Below, in pieces: positions 15,761 to 24,020 of a stretch of 41,083 nt of DNA (the stretch's first letter is position 1; each line of letters starts with the position of its first letter). The position numbers and the translations under genes were made by a program. The notes beneath the pieces were generated by a model. The model was not told the DNA's origin. It saw only the letters and a program-made list of their open reading frames with translations, and did no database searches. Origin of the DNA: Haloplasmataceae bacterium (lineage in GTDB: Bacteria; Bacillota_I; Bacilli_A; Haloplasmatales; Haloplasmataceae); NCBI GenBank assembly GCA_029240795.1, contig JARDZP010000022.1, forward strand, positions 1 through 41,083. The letters are read 5' to 3'.

Positions 15761-16558
15761 ATGAATATTTATTTACATGAATTACGTGCATATCGTAAAT
15801 TTACGTTCATCTGGTCTGCTTCATTAATTATTCTATTTATGATGTACTTTTCGATCTATCCAACAATCGCAAAAGATGCAGATTCATTTATTAAAATGTT
15901 GGAAAATTATCCTGAATATTTACAATCTGCGATGGGACTACATCTTGAAAGTATTACCTCACTATTAGGCTTTTATGCTTTTATATTAACATTTGTTATA
16001 TTATGTGCTGGAATTCAATCTTTACACATAGGTATATCAATCATTTCAAAAGAAGAACGTGATCGAACTGTTGATTTTTTAATGACAAAGCCAATATCAC
16101 GCTCAAGTATATTAACTGAGAAAATACTGGCAGGATTAACCACTCTAGTTATAACAAATGTATTCTTCTTTATGATAGCGAAGATTATGGTAGAAGTCTT
16201 TAAAACAAATGACTATGATAACCGATTATTCGCACTTATGACTATTACAATATTTCTTGTGCAATTAATGTTTTATGTGTTAGGAATCTTATTATCTGTT
16301 ATTATGCCAAAAGTTAAATCAGTCTTACCTATATCACTGGGTGTTGTATTTGCTTTCTTTATATTTGGTACTTTAGTAGTTTCTGATGAAAAAGACATTT
16401 ATCGTTACTTAACACCATTCAAATATTTTGAACCTAATGATATCCTTTTAAAAGGTGGTTTTGGATTGCTATATATATTAGTTGCTTTTATTTTTATAAC
16501 GGCTTCAATTGTAGCGAGTTATGTCGTTTATAATAAAAAAAATATCCACGCTGTGTAA
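15761..16558 (+). CDS. ABC-2 type permease, first subunit
   Basis: It has 265 residues with six predicted membrane helices. The conserved cytosolic coupling segment between helices 2 and 3 reads IISKEERDRTVDFLMTKPISRSSIL. It shares this motif and a later YLTPFKYFEPNDIL block with the next gene, so the pair arose by duplication and probably forms a heterodimeric channel. AAGGAGGA precedes the ATG. No extra domain is present. Confidence 0.9.
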   Translation: MNIYLHELRAYRKFTFIWSASLIILFMMYFSIYPTIAKDADSFIKMLENYPEYLQSAMGLHLESITSLLGFYAFILTFVILCAGIQSLHIGISIISKEERDRTVDFLMTKPISRSSILTEKILAGLTTLVITNVFFFMIAKIMVEVFKTNDYDNRLFALMTITIFLVQLMFYVLGILLSVIMPKVKSVLPISLGVVFAFFIFGTLVVSDEKDIYRYLTPFKYFEPNDILLKGGFGLLYILVAFIFITASIVASYVVYNKKNIHAV

Positions 16559-16570
16559 AGGAGGGATAAA

Positions 16571-17347
16571 ATGAATATATATTTACGTGAACTTATAGCA
16601 AATCGAAAATCAATCATAATTTGGAGTGTTAGTATGGTCTTACTCATTGTGATGGGGATGTCAGAACAAAGTGCCCTTTCTGAGTCAGGAAGTTCCATGG
16701 CTGATATGTTAAATAATATGCCTAAATCCATTAAGGCATTAATGGGTGGGGGAGCATTCGACACTTCTACTGCCATAGGTTATTATTCGATGATTCACAT
16801 GTACCTTATTTTGATGACGACTATTCATGCTGTTATGATCGGAGCAGGAATTATAAGTAAAGAAGAACAAGATAAAACTTTCGAGTTTTTAATGGCAAAA
16901 CCTGTTTCGCGTTTTAATATTGTTTCTTCGAAATTGTTAGCAGCATTTACCAATGTTTTGATATTTAATCTTGTCACGTTAGTTACATCAATTGTGTTAA
17001 TCGGATCATCTTTTATGGGTGATGTAGTAAAGCTTATGCTAGGGATGTTTTTACTACAAATTCTCTTTTTGTCAATAGGAGCTTTCCTAGCAGCATACAA
17101 AAGTAAATCTGCGACGGGTTTAGGAACAGGAATACTTTTAATTACCTTTTTCTTATCAATCATTATTGATATGGTTGATCATATAACATTTCTAAAATAT
17201 TTAACACCATTTAAATATTTTGATGCTAAAACATTAATAATAGATGCCGGTTTTAATCCAGTATTAGTTTTATTAACATTAGGTTTAACCTCAGTTTTAA
17301 CATACTTTACCTTTAAATTTTACAACAATAGAGATTTAGGACACTAA
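16571..17347 (+). CDS. ABC-2 type permease, second subunit
   Basis: It has 258 residues with six predicted membrane helices and is a paralogue of the preceding permease: IISKEEQDKTFEFLMAKPVSRFNIV and YLTPFKYFDAKTLI align with its blocks. It differs in a Gly-rich first loop (MGGGAFDTS). AAAGGAGGG precedes the ATG. It is the last intact gene of the TetR-ABC operon; a broken SdpI-like frame follows with its own Shine-Dalgarno. Confidence 0.9.
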   Translation: MNIYLRELIANRKSIIIWSVSMVLLIVMGMSEQSALSESGSSMADMLNNMPKSIKALMGGGAFDTSTAIGYYSMIHMYLILMTTIHAVMIGAGIISKEEQDKTFEFLMAKPVSRFNIVSSKLLAAFTNVLIFNLVTLVTSIVLIGSSFMGDVVKLMLGMFLLQILFLSIGAFLAAYKSKSATGLGTGILLITFFLSIIIDMVDHITFLKYLTPFKYFDAKTLIIDAGFNPVLVLLTLGLTSVLTYFTFKFYNNRDLGH

Positions 17348-17401
17348 GATTAAATATAGTGATCATATAAATATACAGTTCTTTTGTTGGAGGGATATAA
17401 A

Positions 17402-17734
17402 TTGTTAATAGGGTTAATTTGTTTTTTGCTTGGAATATTAAATTTTTGGTTTGCTTCTGCTAAAGGTGACGATATAGGATTAATGGGTTATAGAACACGT
17501 CGTTCAGAAGCTAATCCGAGAAACTGGAAGGCTTAATCAATTGATTGGATTTCTGTTTATGTTTGAAGGGATACTTTTATTTATTTTATCATTAATTAAT
17601 TTTGAAATTTTATGACTTCATTTGGTGTTTACATAGGAATGGTTATTATTATGTGTTTTTTACAGAGAACTTTTTATATTTTTATGGTAAAAAAACAAAA
17701 TAAATCGAAAAAAGTAATAATGACTTCAAAATAA
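17402..17734 (+). pseudogene. Broken SdpI-family membrane protein
   Basis: Reads as an SdpI-like protein: a TTG start 7 bases after GGAGGG, one membrane helix (LIGLICFLLGILNFWFASA), then GYRTRRSEANPRNWKA, the family's hallmark. A stop at 17534-17536 breaks the frame; removal of one T in GCTTAAT restores A-N-Q-L-I-G and a second helix. A second shift near 17612 leads to a third helix (SFGVYIGMVIIMCFLQ) and a Lys-rich tail ending at 17734. SdpI proteins give immunity to a killing toxin or act as membrane sensors. It follows the ABC genes by 54 bases and may once have been part of that operon. Two independent shifts argue for decay. Confidence 0.65.
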
Positions 17735-17769
17735 AAAATGCATTAAAAAATATTTAATGCATTTTTTAT
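17735..17769. terminator. Terminator after the TetR-ABC-SdpI region
   Basis: AAATGCATTAAA pairs with TTTAATGCATTT, followed by T6. It is symmetric enough to serve the minus-strand pseudogene too. Confidence 0.8.
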
Positions 17770-17789
17770 TAGACAATGTTAGTTATTAT

Positions 17790-18172
17790 TTATAATTTAT
17801 ATCCCATCTCAATATAAACTTGATTTGTAAATTTTGCCACATTACCATTTATTTCAAAACCTTGTTTTTTATAAAAACATAAGGCTTGATAGTTTCTTGA
17901 TTGTGTTTCTAATGTAATGATCTGAAATTGATGAATTAATGCATATTGTTTCACGATATTAATTAATTTAGTTCCAATACCCATTCCTGAAAAATAATTT
18001 CGTCATCATATTTTTTAATTGTATCCATTAAGAATTTTACTTCTAAATTAAAAGAAATTGAATCACCATTTTGATTTAGTTGAATATCATAATATTGATT
18101 TGTTGAAAAAGAAAAAGGAAGGTTAAAACCATAGGGTAATTCTGATTTATTTATTTTACTTATCTTTAACAT
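17790..18172 (-). pseudogene. GNAT acetyltransferase (SatA-like) with internal deletion
   Basis: Two minus-strand fragments together resemble streptothricin-type acetyltransferase SatA. The N-terminal part (18172 to about 17990) starts MLKISKINKSELPYGFNLPF and runs to KYDDEIIF; the C-terminal part (from about 17990 to 17790) has GMGIGTKLI, ITLETQSRNYQALCFYKKQGFEI and ends GYKL. The central strand pair and the first half of the acetyl-CoA motif are missing, and the frame changes at the junction. A deletion, not sequencing noise, is the simplest reading. It lies convergent to the SdpI pseudogene, so this 800-base stretch holds two dead genes. Confidence 0.75.
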
Positions 18173-18249
18173 TGTATCACCATTTATATTTTAACTTAGT
18201 TTAAACAAAATGTATAGTTTTTGTAGTATAATGACCAAGAGGTGATAAT

Positions 18250-18786
18250 TTGTTTCGTGTAATAAAACTTGATGGAAAAATTGATTTTGAAATTGATGTA
18301 GAATTCGTAGTAGGGTTTGAATATATAGAACCATTTAATGTCACTTTATTATATTGTTTTTGTACAAATTATCGTTTGATTAACCATTTTTACGAAAATA
18401 TTCAAAAACAGGAAAAAAAATATTTATTACCTCAATCCTATCATGATGTTTATTTAAAAAACTACTATTATGATGAACATACAATAATGGGTACTAATAA
18501 AAATGGAATCAGATTATTTAAAAATCATCAGTTTATAAATATTAATTATTTTATCTTTTTTGAAACAAAGATTAAGCATAGGAGAATTAAAGAAAAAATA
18601 GAGTTTTCATCTATTGATGAATTAAAAATTCTGCTAATTGAAGATTATGGCATCAAATATCTAGTACCATTTTTCTATTCTATTAGAGAAATGAAAGAGT
18701 TTATGGTTGAAAAGCGAATTAAAGTTAAAGATGTAAATCTTTTATATTTATTAGAAAATAAAACATTAGAAGGTAAAAAAAGATAG
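18250..18786 (+). CDS. Protein of unknown function
   Basis: It has 178 residues and no family is recognised. The sequence alternates beta-like segments (FEIDVEFVVGFEYIEPFNVTLLYCF) with aromatic and charged stretches (QSYHDVYLKNYYYDEHT) and ends in a basic helix (KRIKVKDVNLLYLL). It has no signal peptide or membrane helix and is Tyr- and Lys-rich. Translation begins at TTG 18250, supported by AAGAGGTGAT upstream, and TATAAT at 18227-18232 is a likely -10. The VanZ-like gene starts 12 bases after it, so they form one transcript; an envelope-linked role is only a guess. Confidence 0.7.
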   Translation: MFRVIKLDGKIDFEIDVEFVVGFEYIEPFNVTLLYCFCTNYRLINHFYENIQKQEKKYLLPQSYHDVYLKNYYYDEHTIMGTNKNGIRLFKNHQFININYFIFFETKIKHRRIKEKIEFSSIDELKILLIEDYGIKYLVPFFYSIREMKEFMVEKRIKVKDVNLLYLLENKTLEGKKR

Positions 18787-18798
18787 TTAGGTGAGCAT

Positions 18799-19257
18799 AT
18801 GAAAAATTTATTAAAATTTTTATTAATAATTGGATGGATGATTGTGATTAACAGTTTTTCATCACAAGTAGGTGTAGAATCCTCAAAAACAAGTGGTTTT
18901 GTATTTACACTATTAACTAGTATAGGGGTTGATCTTAATAGTATGTTTGGGAATTTTTCTATTCTAGTGATTCGTAAGTCGGCACATATGTTTGTATATT
19001 TTGTATTATTTTTCTTGAATTTTAACTTTATAAAAGATTTTTTAGTGAATAAATATAATCTTTTTTATTCTAGTGGTTTATCTTTAGCATTAGCATGTTT
19101 AGATGAATATCATCAAACATTTGTACCCATGCGTGCCGGGAGTATTATTGATGTAGGGGTAGACATGATAGGGGTATTAATGGGTGTCATTTTGTTTTTA
19201 TTGATTAGGTTTTTAAGAATCAATTGTCTAAACAACCTTTTTACGACAAATAAGTAA
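18799..19257 (+). CDS. VanZ-like membrane protein
   Basis: It has 152 residues with four membrane helices. The VanZ-family marks are all present: FSSQ after helix 1, RKSAHMFVYFVLF in helix 2, LDEYHQTFVPMRAGSIIDVGVDMIG between helices 3 and 4. VanZ raises teicoplanin resistance in enterococci by an unknown mechanism; chromosomal relatives are common and usually not resistance genes. AGGTGAGC precedes the ATG. It is the second gene of a pair with the unknown upstream protein. Confidence 0.9.
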   Translation: MKNLLKFLLIIGWMIVINSFSSQVGVESSKTSGFVFTLLTSIGVDLNSMFGNFSILVIRKSAHMFVYFVLFFLNFNFIKDFLVNKYNLFYSSGLSLALACLDEYHQTFVPMRAGSIIDVGVDMIGVLMGVILFLLIRFLRINCLNNLFTTNK

Positions 19258-19404
19258 AAAAATCTCATAATTTATTAGATATATAAAAAAATAACAATAA
19301 AACTATACTATTTGGGGTCTTTTTATGTATTGTTTCTTTTAAATAGATAGAATTTATATTATAATATATATATCGGGAAGAAATGGAAAACATGTGGTGA
19401 ATAT

Positions 19405-20781
19405 ATGATTAATAAGGGTTATAATTTTAAAAATTTTTCTTTAGACGAGTTAAAAAACTATATACACTTATTATTTACTAAGGGCATGCAATTTGATGAA
19501 GTAATAAATGAAGTAATTGAATTAGTGGGGATTAGTTTAGTTGCTGACACTGTTTACTTTGATACTTATAGTAATGAGTGTTTTTCGCTTGCAAATAAAT
19601 TTGAATGGTGTAAAAATAGCAAAAATAAACTCAATTTATTAGCAAGATTATCACTTCCGTTTTTGTTTGATGCTTGTAAGAACCAGCATTATCTTTTATT
19701 AAATGATCAAAACGATATAAAAAATTATTCAGTTGAGATAAAAAAATTATTTAAAATCTTAAAAATTAAAACATTACTTGTATATCCTATTAAGGTAAAA
19801 GAACAAATTGTAGCAACCATGGGTATTGTTTATTATAATAAAAAAGGCCGAATTGATGAAAAACGGCTTGAATTATTATTGGTAATTGAAAATGCGATGT
19901 CAAATTACTATTTAAAACAAAATCCCGAAAACAAAACTAATTTTCTAATAGATTGTCATAAAAAATTACTAAACAATTTTACTTATCCAATCGTGCTATT
20001 AAATCGTGAATATAACGTTATCGATGTCAATTCAAAATTTGAACGAATTTTTAATATTGAATATAAAGATATCATCCAAAAAAATTTTATCGATGTTATC
20101 TCAAATTATGATCGAAAACAGATGTTACAAGCCTTTGAACAGGCTTTGAATAACACACAATGTGAGGTTGAAATCTTTAAAATAGTCAATAATGAGAAGA
20201 AGATCTTTGGACTTACCCCTTTTCCTATTATTACTGACAATTTTGATCTATTAGGAATTGTTATAAAAGATATCACAATACATAAAGTAGCTGAAAGTAA
20301 ATTGAAGAAAATGGCTTTCTTTGATTCTACGACAGGATTACATAATCGAAATTACTTTGATCAAATCTGTGAAGATATTTATAATCACGATTACCATACA
20401 ATAGGGGTAATCGTACTTGATATTGATAATTTAAAAGTAATCAATGATAAATATGGTCATGATGCTGGAGATCACCTCATTGTAAAAATATCAAAAATTT
20501 TATATGAAGTCTTCAATGATGAGTTTTTAGTTGCTAGAATTGGTGGGGATGAATTCGCTGTTTTTATTTTAAATCGGACCGACTCTGAAGTTAAAGAATT
20601 GATCGAAGTTTTTAATAATAAGATTACATATCATAATCGTTATAATGAAGTTCAGCTTTGCTTATCAATTGGCTATGATTATCAAGAAGGTAAAACAGAT
20701 TCAATTCTTGATTTAATCAATAAAGCTGATGAAAATATGTATATCAATAAAAAGAGAAAGAATAAAAGTCTAATTATTTAA
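19405..20781 (+). CDS. Diguanylate cyclase with GAF-like and PAS domains
   Basis: Predicted to make the second messenger c-di-GMP from two GTP. It has 458 residues. A GAF-like sensor lies at about 20-165 (TLLVYPIKVKEQIVATMGIVYY), a PAS domain at about 185-295 (NFTYPIVLLNREYNVIDVNSKFERIF, then IVIKDITIHKVAE), and a GGDEF domain at about 300-458 (DSTTGLHNRNYFD, VLDIDNLKVINDKYGHDAGD, and the active-site GGDEF at 380-384). The inhibitory I-site RxxD expected 5 residues before GGDEF is absent (NDEF there), so no product inhibition by that route. No membrane helix: a soluble sensor-cyclase. Its stop overlaps the convergent pseudouridine synthase by 12 bases. Confidence 0.93.
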   Translation: MINKGYNFKNFSLDELKNYIHLLFTKGMQFDEVINEVIELVGISLVADTVYFDTYSNECFSLANKFEWCKNSKNKLNLLARLSLPFLFDACKNQHYLLLNDQNDIKNYSVEIKKLFKILKIKTLLVYPIKVKEQIVATMGIVYYNKKGRIDEKRLELLLVIENAMSNYYLKQNPENKTNFLIDCHKKLLNNFTYPIVLLNREYNVIDVNSKFERIFNIEYKDIIQKNFIDVISNYDRKQMLQAFEQALNNTQCEVEIFKIVNNEKKIFGLTPFPIITDNFDLLGIVIKDITIHKVAESKLKKMAFFDSTTGLHNRNYFDQICEDIYNHDYHTIGVIVLDIDNLKVINDKYGHDAGDHLIVKISKILYEVFNDEFLVARIGGDEFAVFILNRTDSEVKELIEVFNNKITYHNRYNEVQLCLSIGYDYQEGKTDSILDLINKADENMYINKKRKNKSLII

Positions 20782-21672
20782 TAATGATTTTATATCATTT
20801 GGTAATGGTACATCAATTATAAAAGGTATTAAAGTGATCGGATGAATTAAAACAACTTTATAGGCATGTAAAGCTTGACGTGAGATAAGATTTGATCTTT
20901 CTCCATATAACTCATCACCTAGTAATGGACAATTTATTGAAGCCATATGAACACGAATTTGATGAGTTCTGCCTGTAAATAATTCTAATTCAATCATATT
21001 ATAATCATCATAATTTTTTAATACAGTATATTTAGTTAGCGCATCATCTCCAGTTTTGGATATGATGCGTTTTTGATTATGATGTCGATCTCTTCCAATC
21101 GGTTTATCGATTAAACCAGTTTTGTTGATTGGCTTATTTTTTACTAGAGCGATATATAATCTCTTTATTTCCTTATTACTTAACATATAGTCATATAAAT
21201 TATGAACAAAATAATTTTTAACAAAAATGATTGCGCCAGTCGTATCGTGATCTAAACGATGGATATATCGTACACGACATTTTTGATGCGTTTGTTGATA
21301 ATAATAGGCCACACCATTAACAAGCGTGTCTAAGCCATTCTTTTCGGCTGGATGAACATCAATATTTGGTTGCTTATTAATAACTAAGATAAAGTCGTCT
21401 TCATATACTATATCGATTTTAATATTTTGGGCGTTAAAATCGATTTCTTCTTCAATGAAAATTGGGAATTTAAATTGATCATTCATTTTTAATATTTGCT
21501 TAAAGTTTTGATAAATTGGCAACTCATTTATAAAAACATCTTTACTCATTCTTAGTTCATGAAGATGTTTTTTAGATAAGCGATAGACATTAAAGACTTC
21601 CTCAATCGTTTTATTATTAAATTTTTCATCAATTTCTATTTCTATATATTTATCAATTTTTCGATAATTCAT
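20770..21672 (-). CDS. RluD-family 23S rRNA/tRNA pseudouridine synthase
   Basis: Isomerises specific uridines in structured RNA. It has 300 residues. A degenerate S4-like N-terminal part (about 20-80) is followed by the RluA/RluD catalytic core: DDFILVINKQPNIDVHP, catalytic Asp141 in HRLDHDTTGAI, LFTGRTHQIRVHMA and CPLLGDELYG. The exact target (RluC, RluD or YjbO-type sites) cannot be told. The start ATG has GTGAT upstream. Convergent with the GGDEF gene, divergent from the DUF4097-like gene 39 bases away. Confidence 0.93.
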   Translation of the reverse strand: MNYRKIDKYIEIEIDEKFNNKTIEEVFNVYRLSKKHLHELRMSKDVFINELPIYQNFKQILKMNDQFKFPIFIEEEIDFNAQNIKIDIVYEDDFILVINKQPNIDVHPAEKNGLDTLVNGVAYYYQQTHQKCRVRYIHRLDHDTTGAIIFVKNYFVHNLYDYMLSNKEIKRLYIALVKNKPINKTGLIDKPIGRDRHHNQKRIISKTGDDALTKYTVLKNYDDYNMIELELFTGRTHQIRVHMASINCPLLGDELYGERSNLISRQALHAYKVVLIHPITLIPFIIDVPLPNDIKSLLNN

Positions 21673-21711
21673 TTTATCACCAAAATTATTATACTATGAA
21701 AGGGTGGTTTT

Positions 21712-22620
21712 ATGAAATTTTTTTTAACGATATTGAGTATTTCTTTTGTTTTAATCGTTATTTATATTTTAAAACCATACAAAGATACATCAAATTTACC
21801 AAAATTCTCTGATTTCAAATATCATGATATTAAAATATTTACGGTACAAAAAGCTTTAACAATTAAAATAGATAGTTGTTTAGCGAATGTTAATATAACT
21901 TTACACGAAGAAGATAATATTAAAATTGAATCTGCAAATGATGTTCCTTTAATAATTGAATATAGTGATGATACGATGAATATTTATACAATAAATCAAG
22001 GATTAGTCTTATGTAATAATAATAATGATATAAATGCTAATTTACAGATAAGTGTTCCAAACGATTTAATATATTTAAATATGGAGATTGATGCATTTTT
22101 TACAATGTTTAACGGGTTAAATTTAAATGCAGATACTTTTATTTTTAAATGTAATGATAGTGACTTTAGTTTAGGTCATTCAAACTTACAATTATTAAAT
22201 ATTGATATTTTTAAAGGTAGCATAAACTTAGATCATATTATGAGTGAAAAGGTAGATCTATATACTACTTCAGGATTAGTTCACTTATGTAATAGTGAAA
22301 TAAATGATAAAATTGAAATTAAATTGAGTAAGGGTGATATTACTTTAAATAATGTTAAAACTAATATTATAATTAGTGAAGTTACACTTGGCAATACACA
22401 GGTAAATGGACTTAATATATCTACACAAATTAATCTCATCAATGAAAATGGTGAAATTGAATTAGAAAATACATATTGTAGTATTATTTACTTAAAACTT
22501 AAAAAAGGCAATATTAGTTTTAAAAACGATGATGATTTTTACTTTATTGATCTTTTAGAATATTCATTATTAGATGGAGAGGCTAATTTTATCCTTAATG
22601 GAAATATCATTAAAGTTTGA
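21712..22620 (+). CDS. Membrane-anchored DUF4097-like beta-repeat protein
   Basis: It has 302 residues. One N-terminal membrane helix (about 3-20) is followed by an extracytoplasmic part of short repeated beta strands with the rhythm seen in DUF4097 putative adhesins (IDSCLANVNITLHEEDNIKIES, then LLNIDIFKGSINLDHI, KIEIKLSKGDITLNN, YLKLKKGNISFKN). Such proteins look like right-handed beta solenoids; the family has no settled function but is often linked to envelope stress sensing. GGTGG precedes the ATG. The MscS gene follows after 11 bases with its own Shine-Dalgarno overlapping this stop, so an operon is likely. Confidence 0.75.
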   Translation: MKFFLTILSISFVLIVIYILKPYKDTSNLPKFSDFKYHDIKIFTVQKALTIKIDSCLANVNITLHEEDNIKIESANDVPLIIEYSDDTMNIYTINQGLVLCNNNNDINANLQISVPNDLIYLNMEIDAFFTMFNGLNLNADTFIFKCNDSDFSLGHSNLQLLNIDIFKGSINLDHIMSEKVDLYTTSGLVHLCNSEINDKIEIKLSKGDITLNNVKTNIIISEVTLGNTQVNGLNISTQINLINENGEIELENTYCSIIYLKLKKGNISFKNDDDFYFIDLLEYSLLDGEANFILNGNIIKV

Positions 22621-22631
22621 AAGGAGTATTT

Positions 22632-23465
22632 ATGGTACAGTTTTTCGATAATTTAGATTATAATTTAATTTATATGACATTAGTGGCATATGGACTTCAA
22701 ATTCTTAAAGTATTGATTATTTTATTTATAGGTTTAAAATTGATTAAATGGTTTACAAATCATCTAAGTAATCGATTTGAAGGAAGTAAAATTGATCCTT
22801 CTTTACGTTCATTTCTCATACCATTAATTTCAATCACATTAAAAATAACACTCTTTATCACAGTCATTACGATGTTAGGAATTGAAATGACTTCATTTAT
22901 CGCCTTAATTGGATCATTTGGTTTAGCGGTAGGTTTGGCACTACAAGGAAGTTTATCAAACTTTGCAGGCGGTGTATTAATACTATTATTTAAACCATTT
23001 AAAGTTGGAGATGTTATTGAAGCGAAAGGTTTTAGTGGTACAGTAAAAGATATTACGATTTTTTACACTATATTAGCTACAGCTGATAATAAAAAAATTG
23101 TGATTCCTAACTCGGCTGTATCGAACGATAGTGTAATTAACTATTCTTCCTATCCAACGAGAAGAGTTGAGATCAAAGTATCTTGTCATTATAAAAATGA
23201 TATATATAAGGTACAAGAAATACTTATAAATTTATTGAAAAGTCATGATTTAATTCTAAAAGACCCAGTTCCTGCGGTTAGCTTAACCGCCTATGCTGAT
23301 CAGTCAATAAATTTTTCCGCATTTGGTTGGGTAAAAGTAGCTGATTTTGCTAAAGTATATAATGATTTAATGTTTATGGTAAAAAATGAATTTGATAAAC
23401 AAGGCATCATCATTCCGCATCAACAAATTGATGTTAATTTATATGATCAGAATGTAAGTAAATAA
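22632..23465 (+). CDS. mscS: Small-conductance mechanosensitive channel
   Basis: Tension-gated membrane valve that releases solutes on hypo-osmotic shock. It has 277 residues, close to E. coli MscS (286). Three membrane helices lie at about 15-40, 62-82 and 85-110. The pore helix and hinge read LIGSFGLAVGLALQGSLSNFAGGVLILLF, and the beta domain FKVGDVIEAKGFSGTVKDI, IPNSAVSNDSVINYSS. The ATG at 22632 is chosen because AAAGGAG lies 6 bases upstream; an in-frame TTG at 22617 overlaps the previous gene. Confidence 0.95.
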   Translation: MVQFFDNLDYNLIYMTLVAYGLQILKVLIILFIGLKLIKWFTNHLSNRFEGSKIDPSLRSFLIPLISITLKITLFITVITMLGIEMTSFIALIGSFGLAVGLALQGSLSNFAGGVLILLFKPFKVGDVIEAKGFSGTVKDITIFYTILATADNKKIVIPNSAVSNDSVINYSSYPTRRVEIKVSCHYKNDIYKVQEILINLLKSHDLILKDPVPAVSLTAYADQSINFSAFGWVKVADFAKVYNDLMFMVKNEFDKQGIIIPHQQIDVNLYDQNVSK

Positions 23466-23477
23466 TTTTATTAAGAA

Positions 23478-23511
23478 AAAAAGTGCAAAATTAAGAAATT
23501 GTACTTTTTTA
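23478..23511 (+). terminator. Terminator after mscS
   Basis: AAGTGCAA pairs with TTGTACTT (one G-T pair) followed by T6. Confidence 0.75.
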
Positions 23512-23596
23512 TTTGTTATTGATAAACCATTGAGAGATGGAAGTACATTCACATTTAGTAAAGTAGTAAAAAACAACAAAAAAGTATGCAGTTTGC

Positions 23597-23612
23597 ACAA
23601 TGTCATCAACTT
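23597..23612 (+). repeat. Left terminal inverted repeat of the IS
   Basis: ACAATGTCATCAACTT; exact reverse complement of 25466-25481. Confidence 0.6.
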
Positions 23613-23661
23613 AGAGCCTATTGACTTTTTGGATTTAATATGTTAATAAAATAAGATTAGT

Positions 23662-23707
23662 AAAAGGTATAAAAATCATGAATTTGATTATTTATACCTT
23701 TTATTTT
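23662..23707 (+). terminator. Terminator inside the left end of the IS
   Basis: AAAAGGTATAAA pairs with TTTATACCTTTT with a second inner pairing (AATCA with TTGATT). It sits between the left repeat and the transposase promoter and would block transcription entering from outside, as in other IS elements. Confidence 0.75.
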
Positions 23708-23743
23708 TATTGGATTAGTAGTGTAATAATTACTAAAAATATA

Positions 23744-23772
23744 TTGATATAATTCTTGCCATATGATATAAT
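23744..23772 (+). promoter_or_regulatory. Promoter of the IS genes
   Basis: TTGATA (23744-23749), a 17-base spacer and an extended -10 TGATATAAT (23764-23772). It is one of the best sigma-A promoters in the window. Confidence 0.75.
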
Positions 23773-23795
23773 ATAGTGAGAAAGTTGGTGTTATT

Positions 23796-24020
23796 TTGTT
23801 TGTTAAAATTCTAAAGAAAAATCAGAAAGACGGTATTAAAAACTATGCTAGTTTAGTCGAAAATACTAGAATCGATGGTAAAGTTGTTCAAAAGGTATTA
23901 TTGTATTTTGGTCAAGTAACTGAAGATCAAATTCCCTATTTAAAAGCAGCTTATTCTAAGAAGAAACCTAAACTTGTTTATGATGATGGAGATATGAATG
24001 AAGAAGACGAAGAAATATAG
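23796..24020 (+). CDS. Small IS accessory protein (like the N-terminal domain of IS1634-type transposases)
   Basis: It has 74 residues. MFVKILKK..., then YASLVENTRIDGKVVQKVLLYFGQV, resembles the N-terminal segment with which IS1634-type transposases begin; a Lys-rich and then acidic tail (DDGDMNEEDEEI) follows. The start is TTG 23796 with GGTG upstream. It overlaps the transposase gene by 23 bases in another frame. The transposase has its own GGAG 6 bases before its ATG, so it is translated separately and need not be made by frameshift. Whether this piece is needed for transposition is unknown. Confidence 0.65.
   Translation: MFVKILKKNQKDGIKNYASLVENTRIDGKVVQKVLLYFGQVTEDQIPYLKAAYSKKKPKLVYDDGDMNEEDEEI

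Noticed and set aside
17402-17734. Programmed frameshifting in the SdpI-like gene
   Set aside because: Two separate shifts with opposite outcomes would be needed, and neither site has a slippery heptamer with a downstream stem. Decay is simpler.
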